64,000 nucleotides of DNA from Branchiostoma floridae (GCF_000003815.2 NC_049995.1:5968475-6032474), one strand, 5' to 3'. Counted from the first letter of the stretch, positions 1 through 11,793 are shown. Numbers and translations are program-made. Notes: generated by a model from the letters alone, not told the origin.

Positions 1-78
1 TATGAATCGTTGTTGTTAGGCAAGGTAGACTTCCGACCTGTCCTGTATCCACATTCCCCAAACATGTATGGTTTTTAA
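1..78 (-). pseudogene. Degenerate C2H2 finger beyond the stop codon of the neighbouring zinc-finger array
   Basis: On the minus strand these bases translate as a recognisable finger start (KPYMFGECGYRTGRKSTL). It lies just downstream of the stop codon of the array at 79-716 and in a different frame. The first zinc-binding Cys of the usual YMCGECGY motif is Phe here. The linker that should join it to the array (HTGxKPY) is scrambled and carries the TAA stop. This is seen directly. I infer that the array was once longer and lost its tail through a small indel plus a stop. The window edge cuts the copy off. Confidence 0.6.
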
Positions 79-716
79 TTAGTTTCTGTGTTGTCTTAGA
101 TGCTGGTCCAAATATCCTTTCTTTGTTGCAGAATAGTCACATTGGTCACACTTGTAGGGTTTTTGTCCTGTATGTGTTCTCATATGTTGAGATAAGTGAG
201 ATTTATGAGCTGCCCTATACCCACACTCTCCACACATGTATGGCTTGTCACCTGTGTGCATGGCTAGATGTTTGTTCAAGTTGGACTTATATGTAGCAGA
301 ATAGTCACACTGGTCACACTTGTAGGGTCTTTCACCGGTATGAATCCTCATAAGTTGTGACAAGTAAGCCTTCTTAGCTGTCTTGTAGCCACACATTCCA
401 CACATGTAGGGTTTCTCACCGGTGTGTTTGGCTAGATGTTGGTCCAAACTGCGTTTTTGTGCAGCAGAATAGTCACACTGGTCACACTTGTAGGATTTTC
501 CACCGGTATGAGTTCTCATATGTTCAAAGAAATGAGACTTCCAAGCTGCCCTATACCCACACTCACCACACACGTAGGACTTGTCACCAGTGTGTTTTGC
601 TAGATGTTGGTTCAAGTTAGATTTCTGTGCAGCAGAATAGTCACACTGGTCACACTTGTAGCCAGGTCTTTCAATGGTATGAGTCCTAATATGTTGTGAC
701 AAGTGAGACTTCTTTG
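79..716 (-). pseudogene. 5'-truncated C2H2 zinc-finger array (7 fingers plus a half finger)
   Basis: The frame encodes seven consecutive C2H2 fingers with TG(E/D/Q)(K/R)PY linkers, alternating YKCDQCDYSAA-type and YMCGECGYR-type fingers, as in the gene at 6,483-7,487. Family knowledge says such arrays bind DNA in the nucleus. No ATG opens the frame: homology starts in mid-finger at AKKSHLSQH, and the upstream codons (ITQTSPKQKI) look unrelated and reach a stop, with no good polypyrimidine acceptor. The fifth full finger position reads LSQLMRIH, where Leu replaces the first zinc-binding His. A stop follows QHRN. The missing front, the lost ligand and the broken tail suggest a decaying tandem copy; a 3' exon joined to an unseen 5' exon is the alternative. 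Confidence 0.7.
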
Positions 717-1304
717 CTATTTTTTGTTTGGGACTTGTTTGGGTGATTATTTTTTAATTGGTAGGTAGCTGTGTAAAAGCATAGTAAGATGTGTAAGTTT
801 TGGCCACCTAGGGGTTTCGCAGGGGCGTTGAAAGTAATTCTTGTTTTAGGTTTTGAGAAGGAATAATGCAAGAAGGGGTTGGTGGATGTTAATAACTGTA
901 GGTATGCAGACAGCTTACGTAATGATGTACATAATTGTCTACTTGTAATGCAAATTAGGTGGTAATTTGCATCATACAATAGGTATGTGTAGAAACCTTT
1001 TATAGGGCGTGTCTGTGAACAGTCCAGCTGCGTAAGACCATGACAGATTGATCTGATTTTTGGTATGTGGGTAGTTCTTGAGAAGGAGATGAAACGTACG
1101 AGGTGTTTTTTTCGTCTAGTGGCTTCTGACGGTTTTGCAGGGGATGTTTGTACGTGGAAAATGGGTTTTACAGTGGGTATTGCGCAATAGTCCTATATTT
1201 AGGTGATTACGTCATGCCGATGCCAGGATGGGATGCAGTTGTGCATGGACTTACCCCGTCCCCACAGGAAGTGATCCCAAAGGTCATAGTTGCGGCCTTG
1301 AAAA

Positions 1305-1685
1305 TGGTACTATAGGGACAGTACATTATACATGATGGGGTGTACATGTTTCCCATAAGATTTGATAATCTGTAGACCAAGAATAAGGACAATGATGATA
1401 TTGTATACAGGGGGTACATTATACGTTTTAAAAGGGTTGTACATGTAACAGTTACCGGTACAATACATTGTTGAACAAAGCAGGGTTTGTTTTTCACAGT
1501 AACTTGTAGTCATTGATGAGATTGTTTATAGGGATTGTACATTAGACATATGGGATACACAATGTAGTGGACTGCATTGTGAAACAAAGAATGTTACATC
1601 ATCATTATTGCAAGCAACAAGTCGGCAACAATGATCTGTATTGCAGGAGTCGTATATTATACGTAAAGAGGGTTGTACAAAAAAA
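1305..1685. repeat. Degenerate tandem repeat, about four units of roughly 120 bp
   Basis: The theme GTACATTATAC, followed by GGGTTGTACA and often preceded by ATAGGG or CAGGGG, recurs near 1,320, 1,410, 1,533 and 1,648. Units are strongly diverged, so the period is approximate. No coding potential is apparent. Confidence 0.4.
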
Positions 1686-3629
1686 AACTATATTACTTTC
1701 TGTAAACGTCAATATTGATATGTGCGAAGCTAGGTAGCAATTTGCATATTTAATATCTATAAATATCTCTTTTTTCAGTTACAAAATACGTTTGACTGTC
1801 CTGTTATGAAATGCTGCGGATTAATCAATTGTGCAACCTAGACCCTGGCTTGCATTAATAGAACTTGATTATAGAAGGCATCCCCCAAGTTAGGCCATGT
1901 TGATTTGATTATATGGATGACATCCTTTGGGAACTCCAAAACTGATGCGAGCGAGCGAATAAATAAAAGTTTGGCCAAAAAAAAGTTGCATTCAGTATGA
2001 AATCAAAGTGGCCAAGAAGGTTGAACATAGGACTGGACACACATACTAGTATGGTATACCAACAGTTAGGTGTAGGGACCGATACATCGTACGGGTGCAA
2101 AACATGTTTTTTTCTTGGACCAATCCGAAAAAACAGACCTGACAAAAAATTAGAGGAACAAGTTTCGCCGATTACAAAACGGACACACTATGTCGGCAGG
2201 CATTTGGGGTCTTACCGGGGGCCAAGAAGACAACAAGAGCGAAGTCAAGTAGAGTTTATAGTCAATTGTACCAAGTTTCTACAGTCAAAGGTACAGAGAC
2301 AGTTAGCCTTTATTACATGGAGACGGGATTTTAAAATGCCAGTGGGAGTCCAATAATTCACCAAACAGATTCCTTTGTAGCAAAAGTGACCAATTACAAT
2401 TGTTTCGAGTATTGCCAGTTCTAAAGTTTCCACAATAAGGTCCAGGTTCAGGTTCGGACCTGGAAATGATCCTCTGGACCTGATCCACTGGACCTCCGTA
2501 CATGTACCTCCCCCTACCAATAGATTTTTTTCTTTCTGTCCTTTCACATCTTATTCTTTGACTTTAGATTTATTTTGGCATTCTATGGCTTTAGTTCTCT
2601 GTTTTCTGATACTTTTTTTCAATCGACGGAATATTTGTGCTCATTTTAGCGACGCCTGATGGGCGAGCTTAATAGGATAGTGTACGACCGTTTGCAAAAA
2701 ATTCCAAAACTTCCCCAGGAATGTCAGGAATGTAAGATTCCGCGCGTGCGTAGTTGCATCATGTGGGACTGAACCATTACCTCCACGGGTAAGTTTTCCA
2801 GTCGAAGGGTACCATACCGATATACGTGTGCACAGCAGTGTTTTCCGTATTCGCGCAAGGCGATTTTTGACTGATCGCCGAGCAAAATTGAGAAAAGCCT
2901 AGGACTTCAGACGTACCCGAATTGTAGTATGTAGTATGGTGGTCATGGAAATGTAAACATTTGAAACAGGGGATAAAAGATTGTTGAAATATGTTCTTTG
3001 GAAAATGACCTGTGAGTCGTGGAAATTACTTCCGGGTTCGTTCGTGGTTTATGTGTCCAGGAGTTTGAAAAGTTTGGTGGCCTTCTTCATCCTTAATATC
3101 TTTGTTTCAAAAATGCAAACTAATGTGTGAAACAAGCATTGTTTGAGCTTAAATGATGTATCATGTATAACATGTGGGGGGTTGTGAGATAGCGATGTGA
3201 TAGTTTCCTTTGCCAAGAAGGTTATATTTTGGGTAGCGTTTGTATGTGTGTGTGGTTGTAGAAGACCACCATAAGACCCCATAAGTCAAGAACGCCTGGA
3301 TGGATTGTATTGATATTCGGTATGTGGGTAGGTCTGAGACCTGGAAACGATAAGATTTTTGGCCCCCTACTGGCCTGTTACGGTACTGCAGCGAAACTTC
3401 CTGGTTTGATATCTCGAGTTCTGGACATGCTGCGGCTATGATCTTAAGTGGTAGACAGCTCTTGATGCTGTAAGTAAGTGGTATAGGTTTGGGCCCCCCA
3501 GCGGCTTATCTTCGAACTGCAGGACAGGTTTAGACTTAGGTGTAAGACTTTTAAAGGGAATGACTCAAGAAGGGGTTGACGGATTGTTATGGTTTTTGGT
3601 ATGTGGATAGGTTACGCGATGCTTAATAT

Positions 3630-4180
3630 AATTACATATTAATTATGAAGAATTATGCATTATGTGTTTGTCAGCAGGGCTAGCCCTTTGTAATAGCCAT
3701 AGGCTAGTTGGGCAGCCCTGGCTGTGTGTTCGGTGCAGCCAAACCAATAAATAAATAAAGAATTATGCAGAGTGGAAGCTAATTTGCATAATAAACTGGG
3801 AAATTGTCTAAACATGCTCAGTTCAATTATAGGACCATTACAACATGTGACCTTTGTAACTGAGAAAGAAAAGAATATTGATAGATATTCATTATGCAAA
3901 ATAAATACATAATTTGCATAATTAATGAGAAAATGCTATAATGTCATTTTGGTAAATGACGGGAACTTCTTACTTGTAGCATTTAGAAGTTATGTACAAG
4001 TGAACATCGTTGAACATTAACTATGCAAATTAGGTCCTAATTTGCATAAATTAGCAGAAAAGGTGACAAAAGTCTCCTTTCTTAACATATATTGCGCATG
4101 TCTGTTTGTTGAAGATGATCAAGTTATATAGTTTATGCAAAAGAGAGCCTTGTTTGCATAATTCATGACAAACACAATTT
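3630..4180. repeat. Dispersed AT-rich repeat with TATGCAAATTAG motifs
   Basis: The motif pair ATGCAAATTAGG and CCTAATTTGCAT occurs here as a near palindrome (about 4,021-4,046) along with AATTTGCATAATTAATGA variants. Related text recurs at about 4,860-4,890, 5,690-5,720 and 40,150-40,275. The stretch at 3,775-3,900 resembles 5,600-5,715 (both contain GACCATTACAACATGTGA or a close variant). This is probably an old non-coding transposon family. Confidence 0.45.
3672..3762 (+). mobile_element. Retroelement 3'-end fragment with (AATA)n tail
   Basis: The segment has a GC-rich snap-back stem (GGGCTAGCCC, then GGGCAGCCC) and ends in the simple tail CCAATAAATAAATAAAG. Short tandem tails of this kind are typical of SINE and non-LTR LINE 3' ends. 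No coding part is attached. The family assignment is inference. Confidence 0.4.
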
Positions 4181-4534
4181 ATTCAGCAGTTGTAAAAGAT
4201 CGAATCATTTGGCAAAGGTATGGGGTCGTAGAACTCTAGTTCAACATGTGTGACTCGCTCTGTTTGGTGCGCCGCATCCGAACCATGAAAAACGGCCGTA
4301 TCTTGATGCGTACGTGCGCGTATGACTCTACATCAGTTATCAATTCATACCCGCGTAATACTAGTAGCCAAACATATAGCATATGAAATTTAAAAATAGA
4401 GAAATATCGATAGACATAAAATAATACAAATTGTTATCTAATTTTCAATCTGTAAAACTTACAAACATTAAAACCGTCGCTATGGCAATAATTTTAATTG
4501 CCACACTTTTTACAGCTGCTTTGCACAATTTATT

Positions 4535-5095
4535 GTGTGGTCGAAAACTTTTTTTTGGAAACGGACGAAAATTGGTACGAGCGCGGATGTCATCCATATA
4601 ATCAAATCAATATGGCCTTATCTAAATCAAAAATCCAAAAATCATGACGATCTGTCAACCCTTCCCGTGTTATTACCCTCCAAAGGGATGATGCAATTCG
4701 CACACGCGGAAGACTTGCTGTAAATTCCTTGAATTTTTACCAATCGGACATACTAGTACACTACTCAGTTAGGCTAATATTTCTCTCTTTGTTAGTTTCA
4801 TGTGTCTTATGTTTGAGTATCTGCTATTATGAAATGAAGTAGGCTTATAAACTGTCCTCATTATCTATGCAAATTAGCCCCTGATTTGTATGATAAAATT
4901 TGATTATGTAAGGCATCTCCTAAGCTCGCTCACTCGCTCGCTCACAGTCCATGACAAAAACTATCTGCATGCCAAATACCATGGCAATCTGTGAACCCAA
5001 ATTATTCCACTGCAAAGGGATGATGCAACTCCATAGGCGCGGAAAAATTCCTGTAGAATTCCGGACAATTTTGCCAATCGGACGTATCATATACT
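4535..5095. repeat. Two diverged direct copies of a ~150-bp repeat
   Basis: About 4,630-4,750 and 4,965-5,090 share AAAGGGATGATGCAA, a CATGACGATCTGTCAACCC versus CATGGCAATCTGTGAACCC block, and CCAATCGGACATA versus CCAATCGGACGTA. The flanking phrase ATCCATATAATCAAATC also recurs at about 1,905 (reverse strand) and 36,065, so this is a dispersed family. Confidence 0.5.
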
Positions 5096-6482
5096 GTTAG
5101 GCTAGCCCCTGAGATGTCTATAAAAAACACCCTCAAACCACCACACCCTCACCCATTTCACGAAGGTTGAGTTCCCCGAACGCTTGTTTTAATCTAAATT
5201 TTGGGACCTTACCTGGTAGATATATGTCATCTGGCCCACCAAATATTACCCGACAGCCTTTCTAGAGCTTTTCTGTCTATCGTTCTGTCTCTTTCTGTCT
5301 TTCTTTCCATCTTCCTATTTTTTCGTTCGTCGATTATAGTGTTTTTTTTTGGTAGTAATTAGCTGTAGGCCACCCAGGTTTGAGTGGAGTGGACAAATAA
5401 ATTTGTCTGGATATGCAGCCTGTGCAGTTCAGTACAAAGAAAGTGTGTGTTACACCATTATGTGGTTTACCAGGTATGCATTGCAAACACATCCTCTCTG
5501 CTCGTCCTTGGTAATGCTTCCAATTAACAGACGCACACGCCCCAAACATAAATATAACAGTAACCTTAGCTATTCTAGCGAAGGTCATAAGGAAACTGTT
5601 TAAAAAACAGCTCTGTTTTATTATAGAACTATTGCAACATGTGATATTTGTAACTAAGAAAGAGAAAAATGTTGATAAATAAATATCATGCAAATATAGA
5701 TCTAATTTGCATAATCAGTCAGGAAATGCTATAATCACATTATTGTGTCAATCAATGGTTTATTCAACGTTGACAAATCAAACATCTCCCCATCCGGTCA
5801 TTACATTGGATGTATGAATTGCGCTCTTATAAGTGAGAGGGTTATTGAGGAGGATGTTGGCCTCCAAGATGGAGACCTCCTGTCTGTCATGAACGACAGA
5901 GTCGTCTAAAGGAACTTTATAGTGTCACCTGACGAGGATGAACTGAACTGAACTGAACTTAAGTGCAGTAAGATATGGTAGTACAGTAAGTATAGTAAAA
6001 TAAAATAGCACAGCTGCAGTAACATATCATAGTACAATAAACATTCAGTTCACATTTTAGATATCAGTAAAGTAACGTTAGCATGCATTGGCCATCTTGT
6101 TGTTCTAAACTCTATTGAAATCTTTACTTGTATTAAAATCTTTAGTTTACCATTTCTCTCAAATGAGATTAGTGGTGTCCAAGCATCATAATGTTTGTTG
6201 TCACAGTGGTACTATCACAATATGGTTGCGTTCAGTAGGTTATCATGTATATAACAAGGTGGTGGTAGTCTGGAGACTGTATAATTTTTCTGTAAAGTTT
6301 TCTTGGGGTCTTGGCGTGATATGACGTCGACTGTATTGTTTTCCTCAACTCCCTACTAGTATGTCCTTTTTCAAGTGTCTGTACATTTACTAATTTGATT
6401 TTTACTACAGCAAGATGATATACGATACTAGTACGCTATCTAAAAGACTTTTCTTAGATATCCTGAAATCATGTAGTGTTCT

Positions 6483-7487
6483 TCAATGGTGGGTTTTACA
6501 ATGTTTGGCCAAAGTGGATTTCTGTGCAGCAGAATAGTCACACTGGTCACACTTGTAGGGTTTTTCACCAGTATGAGTTCTCATATGTTCAAACAAATGA
6601 GACTTCTGAGTTGCCCTGTATCCACACTCCCCACACATGTAGGGTCTGCAATTGCTGCCAGTGTGTTTGGCTAGATGTTGGTCCAAATTGAATTTTCGTG
6701 CTGCAGAATAGTCACAGTGATGACACTTAAAGGGTTTTTCACCTGTATGGGTTCTCATGTGGGTGGATAAGTGAGACTTCTGAGTTGCTCTGTACCCACA
6801 CTCCCCACACATGTAGCGTTTCTCCCCGGCGTGTTGTCGTAGATGCTTGTCCAAAGTGGACTTTCGTGCTGCAGAATAGTCACAGTGATGACACTTAAAG
6901 GGTTTTTCACCAGTATGAGTTCTCATATGTTCGAACAAATGAGACTTCCGAGTTGCTCTGTACCCACACTCCCCACACATGTAGGGTTTGTCACCTGTAT
7001 GTTGTCTAAGATGATCGTTCAAAGTGATTTTCTGTGCAGCAGAATAGTCACACTGGTCACACTTGTAGGGCTTTTCACCGGTATGAATCCTCATATGTTG
7101 TGACAAATGAGACTTCTGAGCTGTCCTGTAGCCACACTCTCCACACATGTAGGGTTTTTCACCGGTGTGTTTTGCTAGATGTTGGTCCAAACTTTTTTTT
7201 AGTGCAGCAGAATAGTCACACAGGTCATACTTGAATGGTTTTTGCCCTGTATGAGTCCTCATGTGCCGGGATAAGTCAGACTTCTTTGCTGTGCTGTACC
7301 CACACTCCCCACACATGTAGGGTTTCTCAGTAGTATTTGCTTCCTGTTGACTGACCAAACTGGTTTTGCTCGCTTTGGGCAGGTCTTTCATTGTGCTTGC
7401 ATCCTTGTCACATAAAACTTCAGTAGGAGACCCATCATAGCAGTTCTGAGGAACAGCAGTAGGAGACCCATGACCTGCCTCTGCCAT
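6483..7487 (-). CDS. C2H2 zinc-finger protein, 10 fingers, 334 aa
   Basis: I take the ATG at 7,487-7,485 (protein starts MAEAGHGSP). It sits in a strong Kozak setting (GCCATGG), and a long pyrimidine run ending TTTATTAG at about 7,495 just upstream looks like a 3' splice site, so a 5' UTR intron is likely. A longer frame upstream of this ATG would only translate that intron. After ~90 residues without known domains come ten C2H2 fingers to the end (KHCKTHH). Odd fingers read YMCGECGYxxxxKSxL, even ones F/YKCxxCDYSAAxK, so the array is a repeated two-finger unit of ~168 bp. Finger 2 has Tyr for its first Cys (FKYDLCDY) and probably does not bind zinc; the linker before finger 9 carries an insertion (TGSNCRPY). 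No KRAB or other effector domain is visible. Likely nuclear DNA-binding protein; target unknown. Confidence 0.85.
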   Translation of the reverse strand: MAEAGHGSPTAVPQNCYDGSPTEVLCDKDASTMKDLPKASKTSLVSQQEANTTEKPYMCGECGYSTAKKSDLSRHMRTHTGQKPFKYDLCDYSAALKKSLDQHLAKHTGEKPYMCGECGYRTAQKSHLSQHMRIHTGEKPYKCDQCDYSAAQKITLNDHLRQHTGDKPYMCGECGYRATRKSHLFEHMRTHTGEKPFKCHHCDYSAARKSTLDKHLRQHAGEKRYMCGECGYRATQKSHLSTHMRTHTGEKPFKCHHCDYSAARKFNLDQHLAKHTGSNCRPYMCGECGYRATQKSHLFEHMRTHTGEKPYKCDQCDYSAAQKSTLAKHCKTHH

Positions 7488-8689
7488 GGCTAACCTAATA
7501 AACAAAAAAAAACAAACAAAAAAACTACATATCAATAAAAACCAGATGGATAACATTTGCAAATAACAAACTTTGTTTACCTTCACCTAGCTAAAAAAAC
7601 TACTGTTTTACTGCTTTGTCTAATCATTCTTACACAAACACATAATCAACGAGCCCCTCCAGCCAGCTCTGTCCGGCCACTCCCTACATTTGACCAGAAA
7701 AATAACGGCGGAGAGACTGTAAGAGGTTAGGTTGGAGAGAGGGAAGCATCTGGAAGTATGAGAACCTTTTGGGTCGGAATTGGGGTATGGATTTGCACCT
7801 CTTTCACCCACCCCCCTCCCCCTTATCAGTTACCTTATAATTTGGAACAGCCTATTATGTAACCAAACACCAAGGGGTGTCTGCTATACCTCCAGTAACT
7901 ATTGTGACAACCATCTGGTTCAGGTCATTGATCATATTTGCTTGGAGAAGAAGAAGAAGCGGAGCTTCCCTTGTTTCCCTTCCGTAAAGTTACTAATATC
8001 CCCCTCCCCACCACATTTTCCTACATCAGGAAAGTCGTACATTTCATATGAATGCCAACATACCATAGATAGGACACATGATATGACTCCTATAGCTCGT
8101 AATAATGCAGTTTATTTTCATGTATATGCCGTTCTTACCTGCTTCCAATGATGATTATTACCTCCGCTCCGCACAATCTTCCGGCCGGAAATCGTCGCGT
8201 CTGTCTAGAGCAGCAAGGGGTGAAAGGTGGCCGTGGGGCTAAAGGTCATTTTCTCGCCTGCTTACCCATTCATTTTGTGGTACGTTTCGTTTACACGTTA
8301 GAGGACCTGCTTTTCTCTCGTATCCTTACTTATTCCTTCTTTCCATTATCTCTGTTTATTTTTTCCGATTTCAAAGCTGTGGGTGATTCACAAACAGTCA
8401 CATGCGTGTATAGTCAGCCTTCCTTTGGGAACAACAATAGGAAATTTGACCCAATTACTAGTATTTTTTACCATAGCGACATGCACTTCTTAGTCAAACC
8501 CAAACAACCAAAGGCGACAGAATCTTCAAAACGCTGACTGTGGTTGTTTCCATATAATGAAGAAGATCTAGAACTTAGACCATAGACCACATCATCACAG
8601 CGTATGACTCGGAATTGTGAGAAGGCCTTTTCTTATTTGCTTGTATTAGGTTGGTTTACGTGCAGTCCCTACAGATAGACTAAATACAT

Positions 8690-9125
8690 TCATTTAGATG
8701 GTTTTTGATGAAAATATACCAGGTAGTTACAAATTCTAAGGGATAATAAACTATTTATTCTTGATCTGGCCATACTGTCCGCCATCTTGGATTTGGGCTG
8801 ACGACGTCATCATATTAGCAAACTTTATGCATATCTCATTATGAAAGATATTTTAAATAACATAAGATTTTATTTATGTAACAAAATAGCAGTTATATAG
8901 CAAATAAACGTGAAAAATAAATTGTTAGAACCGAAATTATCGATTTTTGGCAAAACTGCCTGTCAACAAACGGTTGCCATGGCAAAAAAAATGGCAAATT
9001 TGTCAAACTTCGTGAAATTGTTGCCAACAATATTCTAGGAAAATTCACCAAGTTTGGTGGCTCTAGCATTAGCCGTTCTGGTGTTATACGACATCAAAGT
9101 TGGTGCAGACCTCAAGACCTCAAAG
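8690..9125 (+). mobile_element. Fragment of the TTAA-type MITE family seen intact at 56,587-57,530
   Basis: This matches 57,065-57,505 over hundreds of bases, including GCCATCTTGGATT, GATTTTATTTATGTAACAAA, CTGCCTGTCAACAAACGG and TTGGTGGCTCTAG. It lacks the terminal CCGGTCTGAATAGGGTTAA. The 3' end stops at the hairpin at 9,153, so it is truncated. Confidence 0.7.
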
Positions 9126-9152
9126 TTCTCTTTCTGGAACCTTTTTTTCTTG

Positions 9153-9265
9153 AAAAATCGTGACCTTTTCCTTTCATCCGTTTTTATCGACCAACGTTTC
9201 CACCAACAAAAAGGTGGAAAGGTCGGTCGATAAAAACGGATGCAAGGAAAAGGTCACGATTTTTT
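9153..9265. repeat. Long inverted repeat (hairpin), 52-bp arms
   Basis: Left arm 9,153-9,204 and right arm 9,213-9,264 are reverse complements with three mismatches, around a loop of about 8 bases (AACAAAAA). Arms begin AAAAATCGTGACC and end GTTTCCACC or its complement. It is embedded at the truncated end of the MITE fragment. It could be a tiny palindromic MITE or an inversion-duplication scar. Confidence 0.8.
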
Positions 9266-9454
9266 CCACCTACCTCTGCTTAGAGAGTAAGGCAGCATGT
9301 GTGACCAAAAACTTTTTAACAGAGAAGTCGGGGTTGGCGTACAAGCTGGGACCGTGACGAATCGTACAGAAGTTTGCTCATGCTTTCAACGAACGGATGA
9401 GCTGAAATACGCAAGTTTATCGTTATACGCTGACAAGAAAACTGTAAGCATAAT

Positions 9455-9942
9455 CCATTTGTAACGTCCATGATCTTTGACTTGTACGTAATCAGGACTA
9501 TTGTTATTTTTGACCGGGGCTTACATAGATAAACTAATTAGTAGAGTCCTGATTATTTGAGCCTGATGAGCGCAGACCTCTGATTGGCTGACCAGAGCAA
9601 ACATTAAGTCATGGCATTGTTAGGTTAGTTGAGCTTGGAAGATGTATTTATCTGATAAGTCAGTTCGAGACCTTGGAGCCTGAGGTATGTACACCTGTTA
9701 TTTAGTCTCTCTGTGTAGATTGTAACTTGTAGCGTAACACGTTGAGACTTTATCTTCCGCTATCTCTGTATTGTAACTAGTTAGACTTGGTAAATCAGAC
9801 ACATTGTATACCTTACACCTTTATAATCGTGAACCTGCTGTAAACTGTATCATAGTACTAGCTTTGGGTTATTACCCGGTAAAATGCCGGCACCTAAAAC
9901 AACTCGGCAGACAACTCATCACCCAGCACACGACAACCATAG
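9455..9942 (+). mobile_element. Possible solo LTR
   Basis: The stretch starts TGTAACGTCC, as many Ty3-like LTRs do, has long non-coding AT-rich text with several TGTAAC repeats, and ends in a CA-rich GACAACCA. No target duplication, primer-binding site or internal retroelement sequence is visible, so this is only a suggestion. Confidence 0.2.
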
Positions 9943-11793
9943 GGTTGTAAACAAATAGTACAAGGATTGATAGATTACATGATTCACTTTTTTTTTCATT
10001 TTTTTTTCTTAGCAAAAAGCGTCTACAGATTTGGAATCATTACAAACGATATAGTCGGCAGTCTTATAACAATATTAAACATGACGCCGATATTTACACT
10101 AGCTATCCCGTGAGGTCTAGCAAAATGTTGTTACGGGGAAGGGCGGTTATACCGGATACATAATACAAGCAAGGGGGATTGAACCGCCTTGATACAAGCA
10201 ATAATATTATAGAGAGAAACATCGTGTTTCTGCTCTACGCAGCGTCACCAAACCGAAATTCAAACATCACTGCCAAATTGACTGGATGTGCGCTAAAAAG
10301 CAACATATGCGGTACCAAAACTTGCCACACTGACTTATGGGATATTATAAACCACACTTACGATGCCATTCTGGAGCTGTTTTTTTTTAATTGGCGAGAA
10401 AAAACTTAGAGTAGCTAAAAAAAGTCTGTGTAATGTATAAATGATGTGTAAGTTTTAGACAAGTTTTTGTGCATGCCCTGTGACAATGAGCGAGAAAGCG
10501 GATCAAATTTTCTCACCTGGCGTTAAACACCTGATGTTTACTTTGCAACAAAACACAATCGGAAAGTCGTCCTTTTTGTCCCCTTTAATTATAACGCATT
10601 AGTCATGAAGTGTTAACAACGCCCAAAAGTAGCAATAGCTTTCAAATAAGCAATCTATAGTTTTTGTTAATCAGGGAAATAACAGTCTGTTCTTCATTAC
10701 TTACTCCAAAATATAGCCAGCCATTCCGATCCTAAAGGTTGTCCAATGCACATCAGTGACCAATACTAAGTAAGTGTCTGGCATTGTCTACCCTAAATTA
10801 GTGAAAACAATGAGCTCTCATCAACAGGAGAGAGCATGTTATTACCCGGCGCTGTGCGCCATTCGCACCATTAAATCCCAATGCGATCCATTTTTTAATG
10901 ACCAGTGCGATGTACCGATGTACCTAATACAAGCTAAAGCAGTTTTGCACCGAGTAAACTTGTTTAAAAGACTCCTATCTTTCGTGAGTCTGATAAGACA
11001 ACTTCTTATGAGTTTTGTATACAATGTTGTTTGATGAGCATGTTGTTGTATGAGATTAACTACTGTATTCCCAAGTTAATGTGATTGTTTACAGAGTAAG
11101 ATACAAATCGAGGGGCCAAGGGGATCAAGAACAAAAATCAACAAGACAATATTTGATTTATCTTAATTTATGTATCCGACCGAGACGTAATATGTATCCG
11201 ACCAAGACGTGCAAATATCCAAAAAAAATCGTGAAAACACTTTATTGTAAGTTGTTGGTCATGTTTCCACTAAAAAAAACGCATAAACAGAACCTTCCTG
11301 ACATCCGTGACTACATATATCGGCTATGTTTATGGCCTCCTCCGGTCAATATTGACCATGGTAAAATCCTAATTGATATCAGCCCGACGGTGTCGACTGT
11401 GGCTAAACAGTTCCATGATCCATACGAGAATGACAGTCTCTGCCACACGGGGAACATTTGCAGGCTGACCCATGTCTGTTGCAGAGTTCTTTTGGCAGAA
11501 TCTCCTTCTCTTCTGCCATGCGTATCATACTACAGATATTGACCTTATGATTAAAGTATTCTTCAATCCAAAGAGATAAGCACTCTCCGCGATCAGCAGG
11601 TGCCACACTGTGGCGCACTACAGCGCTTCGTTTTCGTTTCTACACAGACAAAAAATATCCTAGGACACGCGACGCGCGTCGAACGCCGTAGGACATTTTT
11701 AGGGCATTACAAGTAAACTGGGCCATTTTGTGGTTAATGAGTGTGTGTTTTCCTACCCTTTTATACAGGTGCTATGCTATCATCATCAACAAC

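Larger units (their letters stand above)
717..6482. other. Intergenic, repeat-rich, no supported gene
   Basis: Short open frames occur on both strands but none shows a family, a plausible exon structure or paired splice sites. The stretch holds a degenerate tandem repeat near 1,305-1,685, copies of an AT-rich family built around TATGCAAATTAG, a retroelement-like 3' end at 3,672-3,762, and a duplicated block at 4,535-5,095. Around 5,938-5,960 is a short run of the pentamer TGAAC. Confidence 0.6.
7531..11793. other. Gene-poor interval between the zinc-finger gene and kelch copy A
   Basis: No supported coding exon. The 5' non-coding exon of the minus-strand zinc-finger gene should lie somewhere above 7,530 but I could not place it. 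The interval holds a MITE fragment (8,690-9,125), a 52-bp-arm hairpin (9,153-9,265) and a possible solo LTR (about 9,455-9,942). About 9,960-11,640 shows nothing I can name. A small GC-rich inverted motif (TCCTAGGAC, CGCGACGCGCGTCG) lies at 11,658-11,690, near where the kelch promoter would be expected. Confidence 0.5.

Noticed and set aside
2245..2547. Overlapping frames on both strands at about 2.0-2.5 kb
   Set aside because: No family, no upstream or downstream exon, and both strands are open by chance.
4021..4046. ATGCAAAT octamer sites as POU-factor enhancers
   Set aside because: They belong to a dispersed repeat family found in several intergenic places, with no promoter nearby.
6486..7234. 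Plus-strand frames opposite the zinc-finger array
   Set aside because: They mirror the periodic finger sequence on the other strand (repeated CSRIVTLVTLVG-like text).
7488..7586. N-terminal extension of the zinc-finger frame with a hydrophobic, signal-anchor-like segment (MKVNKV..., FLLICSFFVCFFLF)
   Set aside because: It is the translation of a T-rich polypyrimidine tract ending TTTATTAG, a splice acceptor; the ATG at 7,487 has a strong Kozak context and is the better start.
7780..8537. Two adjoining plus-strand frames of 123 and 129 codons
   Set aside because: No recognisable domain, no splice sites in sensible places, and low-complexity stretches; not supported as genes.
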